A stretch of 6,266 nucleotides of DNA. Source: Planctomycetota bacterium (GTDB taxonomy: Bacteria > Planctomycetota > Planctomycetia > Isosphaerales > Isosphaeraceae). Where the stretch lies: NCBI GenBank assembly GCA_021777685.1, contig JAJYDH010000385.1, positions 1-6,266 on the forward strand. Direction: 5' to 3'. The notes below the pieces were generated by a model, which ran no database searches, was not told where the DNA came from, and was given only the letters and a program-made list of their open reading frames with translations. The number at the start of each line of letters is the position of its first letter. Within the stretch, counting starts at the first letter, position 1. This document shows positions 1 through 4,107 of this stretch, piece by piece. Both the position numbers and the translations under genes were made by a program.

Positions 1-468
1 GGCAAGGTCCCCTACAACCCCCGGCCGTTCCTCCGCGCGAGGATGCCCGCGTTCCCGACCCGGGCCGAGGGGCTCGCCGCCGGCCTGGCCCTGGAGCACG
101 GCTACCCCGCCGTCAGCCCGCCCGACCCGGCGCCCGACCTCGCCCTGGTCCCGGTCGCCAAGCAGCTCGTCAGGAACACCGGGCTGAACTGCGTGAGCTG
201 CCACAACATCGGCAAGGTCGCCGCCGTCGGCGTCTTCGAGGCCCCCGGCATCAACTTCATGAGGACGAAGGAACGGCTCCGCCGCGACTACTACGAGCGC
301 TGGCTCCGCTCGCCGATGCGGGTCGAGCCCGAGACCAAGATGCCCACCTACTTCAACAACGAGAATTCCCCCCTGGCCACGATCCTCGACGGCAAGTCCG
401 AGAGGCAGATGGACGCCCTCTGGAACTACATCCTCCAGGGCGAGACCATCGAGCCCCCGGGAAACTGA
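1..468 (+). CDS. c-type cytochrome, C-terminal part (5' end outside window)
   Basis: The reading frame is open from base 1 and ends at TGA 466-468, giving 155 codons of a longer protein. Counting codons from base 1, a haem c attachment motif CVSCH lies at 64-68 (bases 190-204). A later KMPTYF segment (bases 340-357) supplies the likely distal Met ligand, as in class I cytochrome c folds. Before the CxxCH, the segment NPRPFLRARMPAF resembles the Met-ligand tail of a preceding cytochrome domain whose own CxxCH would lie upstream, so the protein is probably at least dihaem. Family knowledge: such tandem cytochrome domains are common in large planctomycete proteins thought to act in periplasmic electron transfer. 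The exact family and redox partner cannot be named from this fragment. The ATG at 43 is probably internal, because the frame and the domain continue upstream of it. Confidence 0.85.
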   Translation, partial: GKVPYNPRPFLRARMPAFPTRAEGLAAGLALEHGYPAVSPPDPAPDLALVPVAKQLVRNTGLNCVSCHNIGKVAAVGVFEAPGINFMRTKERLRRDYYERWLRSPMRVEPETKMPTYFNNENSPLATILDGKSERQMDALWNYILQGETIEPPGN

Positions 469-508
469 CCGCCAAGACGAAGCCAACCCCGCCCGCCACG
501 CCTGCGCC

Positions 509-532
509 CCCGGGGGCCAGCCCGCCCCCGGG
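509..532 (+). terminator. possible terminator hairpin after the cytochrome gene
   Basis: A perfect 9-bp inverted repeat, CCCGGGGGC (509-517) and GCCCCCGGG (524-532), is separated by a 6-nt loop and begins 40 nt after the TGA. There is no T-run after it, so it is not a canonical intrinsic terminator. In such GC-rich sequence a stem of this kind can also arise by chance. Function is inferred from position only. Confidence 0.3.
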
Positions 533-553
533 ACGCCGACATTGCCGTGCGCA

Positions 554-566
554 AGACGAACCCAAT
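554..566 (+). repeat. 13-base intergenic repeat, copy 1
   Basis: AGACGAACCCAAT occurs here exactly, and again exactly at 679-691 and 3691-3703, always on the same strand and always outside the genes. Looser relatives lie at 473-487 (CAAGACGAAGCCAAC), 633-646 (AACACGAACCCACC) and 3814-3820 (AAGACGA). It is probably a dispersed intergenic repeat of this lineage. Translated, it reads KTNPI on one strand and IGFV on the other, which can create spurious short ORF calls. Confidence 0.6.
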
Positions 567-678
567 CGATCCCGAACCGCTTCCAAAGATTCAAGTTCCG
601 ATCCCGCGAAGCCAATCCTGCCGTCCGTCGACAACACGAACCCACCGTCCCTCCGCGCGCTCGCGACACCGTGGCAAA

Positions 679-691
679 AGACGAACCCAAT
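679..691 (+). repeat. 13-base intergenic repeat, copy 2
   Basis: This is an exact second copy of AGACGAACCCAAT, 125 bases after copy 1. It is preceded by CTCGCGAC at 660-667. The same CTCGCGAC-then-AAGACGA arrangement recurs at 3791-3820, 124 bases (measured between the AGACGA cores) after the copy at 3691. Confidence 0.6.
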
Positions 692-735
692 CCGACGTCG
701 CCCGGGTTCCGATCGGCCCGGGCATCCCTCCCGTT

Positions 736-766
736 TACTATCGCGATCCGGGCGATCCGAAAACAT
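736..766 (+). promoter_or_regulatory. conserved upstream block, possible operator (copy A)
   Basis: The segment starts TACTATCGC and ends AAAACAT, with an internal direct repeat CGATCCGGG/CGATCCG. It matches 3873-3904 (TACCATCGC ... AAAACAT) at about three quarters of positions with one gap, and lies about 65-70 bases upstream of the candidate -35 in this copy (about 66 in the other). Conservation at a fixed place upstream of two paralogous promoters suggests a regulator site, but no known regulator can be assigned. Confidence 0.35.
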
Positions 767-831
767 ACAAACCCGCCCAGATTCACCCGGGCCGCCCGTC
801 GCACGGAATCCCTCTGAGATTGCCAATCCGC

Positions 832-860
832 TTGATCCGTTGAAATGGGGCCGTTACCAT
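832..860 (+). promoter_or_regulatory. candidate sigma70-type promoter of the first beta-helix gene
   Basis: TTGATC (832-837) and TACCAT (855-860) are separated by exactly 17 bases, each matching 4 of 6 consensus positions. The second gene has TTGCAA-N17-TAATAT in the equivalent place, and both are followed 10-11 bases later by the same element, so the pair is better supported than either hexamer alone. Transcription would start near 867. That places the ATG at 845 upstream of the message and leaves a leader of about 107 nt. Confidence 0.45.
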
Positions 861-869
861 CACAGGCAT

Positions 870-888
870 CCCATTTTGCTCAGACTCC
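870..888 (+). promoter_or_regulatory. conserved 5'-leader element (copy A)
   Basis: CCCATTTTGCTCAGACTCC here corresponds to CCTATTTTACTCAGAACCC at 4010-4028, 15 of 19 identical, 104 and 98 bases before the respective start codons. Both lie just after the predicted transcription start. It may be an initial-transcribed or untranslated-leader element, or only a relic of the duplication. No riboswitch class is recognised. Confidence 0.4.
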
Positions 889-961
889 GTCGATCGACGA
901 TGACGACCGGATCTGCCTCGGCCTCGGGCCTGGGTGGGTTCGTTCTTCCTCATTTCACGGC

Positions 962-967
962 GAGGGG
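962..967 (+). promoter_or_regulatory. ribosome binding site deciding the start at 974
   Basis: GAGGGG ends 6 nt before ATG 974. The paralogue has GAGGA at 4098-4102, 5 nt before its ATG, inside a homologous stretch (CTCATTTCACGGCGAGG here, CTCATGTCCCCGCGAGG there). No comparable site precedes the in-frame ATG at 845, so 974 is the better start. Confidence 0.65.
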
Positions 968-973
968 TGCGTC

Positions 974-3589
974 ATGGCGATCGTCGACGGGGCGGGCTTT
1001 GTGGCGGTCGGGGCCGGGCGAGATGATCGGAGCCGGAGAGTCCGACGGGCCCGGCCCCTCGCCGAACTCCTGGAGGGCCGCCAGCTCCTGGCCACGATCA
1101 CCGTGACCTCCGCAGGCGACGCCAATGGGGCGGACGGCTCCGGCACGCTCTCGCTGCACCAGGCGATCGAGATCGCCAACGGGACCTTGCCGGTGTCCTC
1201 GCTCACCGCGAGCCAGGCGAGCCTGGTCGTCGGCGCCCTGTCCACGCCCAACACGATCGACTTCGCCATCCCGGGAACCGGCCCGTTCGTCATCGAGCCG
1301 ATCTCCGGGCTGCCGGCGATCACCAGCCCGGTGGTCATCGACGGCTACTCGCAGCCCGGGGCCTCCCCCAACACCAACGGGCCCGATCAGGCCGACAACG
1401 CGCACCTGCTGATCGAGCTGTATCTCCCGTTCCCCTACGGATTCAAGCCGATCCTGCACCTTGCGACCTCGGGCAGCACCGTGCAAGGGCTGTCATTCGT
1501 CGGGCTCCAGGACGGGATCTTCATCGAGGGCCAGGGGGGTGACGTGGTCCGCGGGAATTTCATCGGCACCGCGCTGACCGGTGCACCGCCGGAGCATCTC
1601 AATCGCGGCGTCAACGCCCTGGCCGACGCCAACACCATCGGAGGGACGACGCCGGCCGCGCGCAACGTCATCGCCGGGGTGCTGATCGCCGGCTCGGGGA
1701 ACGTGGTGGCGGGGAACTTCATCGGCACCGACCCCACCGGCACCAACCCGTCGCCCAATTCCATCGGCATTCAGGTCGCCGGCGATTCCAACATCATCGG
1801 GGGGACGACTCCGGCCGCGCGCAACGTCATCTCTGGCAACGACCAAGGCCCGGGGATTGCCGGCACGGGGAACGTGGTGGAGGGGAACTTCATCGGCACC
1901 GACCCCACCGGCACCAAGGCCGTACCCTTTAGCCTGGGCCTCATCCTGGCCGGCCGGTCCAACACGCTCGGCGGGACGATGGCGGCCGCGCGTAATGTCA
2001 TCTCCGGCAACACCAATTACGGCGTCAACCTCGGAGGCACGGGGAACGTGGTGGCGGGGAACTTCATCGGCACCGACCCCACCGGCAACAACTCGCTGCC
2101 CAATGGCCAGGCGGGACTCGTCATCTCGGGGACGGATTCCGGCACGGTCGGCGGGACGGCCGCCGGCGCCGGCAACGTCATCTCCGGCAACCTGAAAGAT
2201 GGAATCAACATTAGTTTCGCCAGCCATTATCCCCCATTCACCCTGATTCCGTCGTCCAGCATCGATCTCGCGGGCAACTTCATCGGCACCGACCCGACCG
2301 GCACGATCCCCCTCCCGAACGCCGGCGATGGGATCTCGATCGACGGTGGTATGAATATCACGATCGGCGGGACGGCGGCGGGCGCGGGAAACGTCATCGC
2401 CTTCAACGGCAAGGCCGGCGTCGACATCCCGGCCGCGAGCCCGTCCCTGCTCGCCTACTTCAACAACGTCGGCAACCTGATCTCCGGCAACTCGATCTTC
2501 GCCAACGTCGGCCTGGGGATCGACCTGGGCGACGACGGCGTGAATGACAACAACCCGGCCGGATCGCCCACCGGGCCCAACCTCCTCCAGCCCTATCCGG
2601 TGCTCACCTCGGCCTCAATCGGGGCGAACGGGACGGCGATCGCGGGCACTCTCGACGCCGCCCCCTCGACCTCATACACCGTCGAGTTCTTCTCCAATCC
2701 GGTCGCCGACCCCTCCGGATTCGGCCAGGGGAAGACCTACCTCGGCTCGACGGTCGTCACGACCGACGCGTCGGCCCGCGCCTCGTTCACCTTCGCCGCG
2801 CCGACGGTTCCCCCGGGCCAGGCCATCTCGGCCACGGCGACCGACCCGAACGGTAACACCTCCGAGTTCGCCCGCGACGTCACCTCGGCCATCATGCCGC
2901 CCACCGTCAGTCCGACGTCGACGACGCTCATCGGCCCGTCCGCCCCCTCCGCGTTCGGCCGGCCCGTCACCTTCGCCGCCGTCGTGACCACCTCCCCGGG
3001 GGTGGTCCCCACCGGATACGTCCTCTTCGGCTCGGCGGGCGTCATCCTCGGCGAGGCCCCGCTCAACGCCTCGGGCGTGGCCGTCTTCATCACCGACCAG
3101 CTCCCGCCGGGCGTCGACGTCGTCGCGGCGGCCTACCTCGGCGACCGGTCGAACGCCGTCAGCCTGTCGAACTACGTGGCCGCCCCCGTCACGCCGACGG
3201 CCCCCTTGACGGTCCTGTTCGGCCCGACCGCCGCGAGCCCGGCCGGACAGCCCGCCACTCTCGGCGTCGTCATCCTCCCGAGGATACCCGGCGCCGTCCC
3301 GACCGGGACGGTCGCCTTCTTCGAGGGCGGGGCCCTGCTCGGCGAGGCGCCGGTCGAGCCCAACGCCGGGGCAGTGCTCATCACCGACGCCATCCCGGCC
3401 GGCGACCACATCGTCGTGGCGCTCTACCTCGGCGACACCATCTACACCCCCAGCCTATCCAACTACGTGAGCGTCCGCGTCCTGCCGGCGGGCGCCCCCG
3501 CCGCCAGGGCGCGAGCGACCCGGGCGACGGCCGTCCCCGCCCATCCCTCCGGGCCGAAGCTCGCGGCCCCCGCCCGAAAGGGGCGATAA
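974..3589 (+). CDS. beta-helix repeat and Ig-like surface/secreted protein (first paralogue)
   Basis: A complete 871-residue protein ending at TAA 3587-3589. An Arg-rich segment (residues 16-27) precedes LLEGRQLLA (32-40), the N-terminal LExRxLLS/A motif of planctomycete extracellular proteins. Next come a CSLREA-like segment (TLSLHQAIEIANGT, 58-71) and the block around NTIDFAIPGTGPFVIEP and VVIDGYSQPGA (93-130). Five repeats follow, each with NFIGT (starting at 195, 248, 305, 363, 435) and I/L/V-GGT (222, 275, 332, 392, 464), periods 53-72, typical of parallel beta-helix proteins. After LGIDLG (514) comes a module with YTVEFFSNP (568) and SATATDPNGNTSEF (619). Two Ig-like domains of the Big_3_5 type span about 649-738 and 744-835. 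The basic Ala/Pro tail (836-871) is neither a dockerin nor a PEP-CTERM anchor. No catalytic motif is visible. Export and a structural or adhesive role are inferred. An in-frame ATG at 845 would add 43 unlikely residues. Confidence 0.88.
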   Translation: MAIVDGAGFVAVGAGRDDRSRRVRRARPLAELLEGRQLLATITVTSAGDANGADGSGTLSLHQAIEIANGTLPVSSLTASQASLVVGALSTPNTIDFAIPGTGPFVIEPISGLPAITSPVVIDGYSQPGASPNTNGPDQADNAHLLIELYLPFPYGFKPILHLATSGSTVQGLSFVGLQDGIFIEGQGGDVVRGNFIGTALTGAPPEHLNRGVNALADANTIGGTTPAARNVIAGVLIAGSGNVVAGNFIGTDPTGTNPSPNSIGIQVAGDSNIIGGTTPAARNVISGNDQGPGIAGTGNVVEGNFIGTDPTGTKAVPFSLGLILAGRSNTLGGTMAAARNVISGNTNYGVNLGGTGNVVAGNFIGTDPTGNNSLPNGQAGLVISGTDSGTVGGTAAGAGNVISGNLKDGINISFASHYPPFTLIPSSSIDLAGNFIGTDPTGTIPLPNAGDGISIDGGMNITIGGTAAGAGNVIAFNGKAGVDIPAASPSLLAYFNNVGNLISGNSIFANVGLGIDLGDDGVNDNNPAGSPTGPNLLQPYPVLTSASIGANGTAIAGTLDAAPSTSYTVEFFSNPVADPSGFGQGKTYLGSTVVTTDASARASFTFAAPTVPPGQAISATATDPNGNTSEFARDVTSAIMPPTVSPTSTTLIGPSAPSAFGRPVTFAAVVTTSPGVVPTGYVLFGSAGVILGEAPLNASGVAVFITDQLPPGVDVVAAAYLGDRSNAVSLSNYVAAPVTPTAPLTVLFGPTAASPAGQPATLGVVILPRIPGAVPTGTVAFFEGGALLGEAPVEPNAGAVLITDAIPAGDHIVVALYLGDTIYTPSLSNYVSVRVLPAGAPAARARATRATAVPAHPSGPKLAAPARKGR
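1696..2085 (+). repeat. 45-bp DNA repeats inside the first beta-helix gene
   Basis: Three copies at 1696-1740, 1867-1911 and 2041-2085 begin GGGGAACGTGGTGG and end CCGACCCCACCGG. The first and third are identical and the second differs by one base (A for C at 1881). They encode GNVV(A/E)GNFIGTDPTG and are spaced 171 and 174 bases apart, that is 57 and 58 codons. They are the most conserved part of each beta-helix repeat. The sequence between them is much more variable. Confidence 0.8.
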
Positions 3590-3608
3590 CGCGATCCCGG
3601 GTCGCTCC

Positions 3609-3645
3609 GGTCGGGCGGGTGAGCGGCAGCGAGACCTGCCCGACC
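3609..3645 (+). terminator. stem-loop after the first beta-helix gene, possible terminator
   Basis: GGTCGGGCGGGT (3609-3620) pairs with ACCTGCCCGACC (3634-3645) over 12 bp with one G-U pair, around a 13-nt loop, starting 20 nt after the TAA. There is no T-tract after it, so termination might be weak, factor-assisted, or the stem might only protect the 3' end. Position and stem quality are the evidence. Confidence 0.5.
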
Positions 3646-3690
3646 TCCCTCCGGGGCGAGGCCGTCGAGCCGCCAGGGAACCGATCGTCG

Positions 3691-3703
3691 AGACGAACCC
3701 AAT
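3691..3703 (+). repeat. 13-base intergenic repeat, copy 3
   Basis: Third exact AGACGAACCCAAT, 417 bases before the second paralogue's start codon; copy 1 is 420 bases before the first paralogue's start. Its position shows that the element was carried with the tandem duplication or recurs at the same promoter-distal site. Confidence 0.6.
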
Positions 3704-3872
3704 CCCGCCCGAACCCGATCCGTCATCGCGGCTTGGGTCCCGCGAGGCCGGCCCATCCGGCCGCCTGAAAGACGGACCCGACGGCCCAGACTCGCGACCA
3801 GGGTCGGACGGCCAAGACGAATGCAGGACGGCCCTTGGCCGGACCCGGGCGACTCTCACATCTCGCCCAAGA

Positions 3873-3904
3873 TACCATCGCATTGCGGGCCATGCCCAAA
3901 ACAT
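3873..3904 (+). promoter_or_regulatory. conserved upstream block, possible operator (copy B)
   Basis: TACCATCGC ... AAAACAT here aligns with 736-766 and sits 235 bases before its start codon, against 238 in the other copy. The flanking sequence has diverged more than this block, which hints at constraint. The ligand or regulator is unknown. Confidence 0.35.
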
Positions 3905-3970
3905 GCGATTCTGAAAAAGCCGCACGAATCGACAAATCGAAAGAATGCGACTGCAAATTCACACTTTTCA

Positions 3971-3999
3971 TTGCAAGGCCCCGTTTTGCCCACTAATAT
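3971..3999 (+). promoter_or_regulatory. candidate sigma70-type promoter of the second beta-helix gene
   Basis: TTGCAA (3971-3976) and TAATAT (3994-3999) are 17 bases apart in an A+T-rich stretch. Each matches 4 of 6 consensus positions. The predicted start near 4006 gives a leader of about 102 nt. It aligns with TTGATC-N17-TACCAT of the first gene. Confidence 0.5.
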
Positions 4000-4009
4000 T
4001 TTTTGGCGA

Positions 4010-4028
4010 CCTATTTTACTCAGAACCC
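4010..4028 (+). promoter_or_regulatory. conserved 5'-leader element (copy B)
   Basis: CCTATTTTACTCAGAACCC is the counterpart of 870-888 and starts 11 bases after the -10 hexamer. Downstream, the leader keeps a CCGGTTCCGCCCCGGCTCG stretch that resembles CCGGATCTGCCTCGGCCTCG at 908-927 of the first leader. Confidence 0.4.
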
Positions 4029-4097
4029 GCCAACCACGACATTGGCCGGTTCCGCCCCGGCTCGAGTCGCCGGGGAGATCGCGTCTCATGTCCCCGC

Positions 4098-4102
4098 GAG
4101 GA
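4098..4102 (+). promoter_or_regulatory. ribosome binding site of the second beta-helix gene
   Basis: GAGGA lies 5 nt before ATG 4108. A nearby ATG at 4088 is in another frame. This site fixes the start of a gene whose stop codon lies outside the window. Confidence 0.7.
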
Positions 4103-4107
4103 AGATC

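Larger units (their letters stand above)
554..973 (+). repeat. duplicated upstream region, copy A (in front of the first beta-helix gene)
   Basis: This non-coding stretch is collinear with 3691-4107. Shared blocks, with distance to the start codon in copy A and copy B: AGACGAACCCAAT (420/417), TCCCGCGA followed by A/G and GCC (372/370), a GA-rich CGnACCC block at 630/3767 (344/341), AAGACGA second site (295/293), TACTATCGC/TACCATCGC through AAAACAT (238/235), -35 hexamer (142/137), ATTTTnCTCAGA (101/95) and CTCAT plus ribosome binding site (25/22). The steady spacing shows common descent rather than scattered chance matches. The left boundary is uncertain and may reach as far as about 508. 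No gene is credible here; the open frames seen are repeat-derived. Confidence 0.7.
3691..4107 (+). repeat. duplicated upstream region, copy B (in front of the second beta-helix gene)
   Basis: This is the counterpart of 554-973, with the same blocks in the same order. It is much more A+T-rich than its surroundings between about 3870 and 4030 (for example TAATATTTTTTGG at 3994-4006), as expected for a promoter. The left part holds nested inverted repeats: GGGTCC (3735-3740) with GGACCC (3774-3779), enclosing GGCCGG (3746-3751) with CCGGCC (3757-3762). No credible gene lies within it. Confidence 0.7.

Noticed and set aside
506..517. Perfect 12-bp palindrome GCCCCCGGGGGC
   Set aside because: It has no loop, so it cannot form a hairpin as such. 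The overlapping 9-bp stem with 6-nt loop (509-532) is the better reading.
353..826. Minus-strand open frame of 157 codons
   Set aside because: It overlaps the cytochrome 3' end and the repeat-rich spacer. Low-complexity Gly/Arg composition is typical of antisense frames in GC-rich DNA.
547..843. Open frame of 98 codons from GTG 547 (reads KTNPIDPEPL...)
   Set aside because: It is built from the intergenic 13-mer and runs across the promoter region. It has no ribosome site and no protein-like composition, and an overlapping frame (542-817) is equally open.
845..973. Upstream in-frame ATG that would lengthen the first beta-helix protein by 43 residues
   Set aside because: No ribosome site precedes it, it lies upstream of the predicted transcription start, and the homologous region of the second gene is non-coding leader.
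1493..2227. Minus-strand open frame of 244 codons with regular GADEVP repeats
   Set aside because: The repeats are the mirror image of the beta-helix rungs on the + strand. The same happens at 4822-5301.
2672..3409. Minus-strand open frame of 245 codons, very Arg/Gly/Asp-rich
   Set aside because: Shadow of the Ig-like region. The + frame has clear domain motifs and this one has none.
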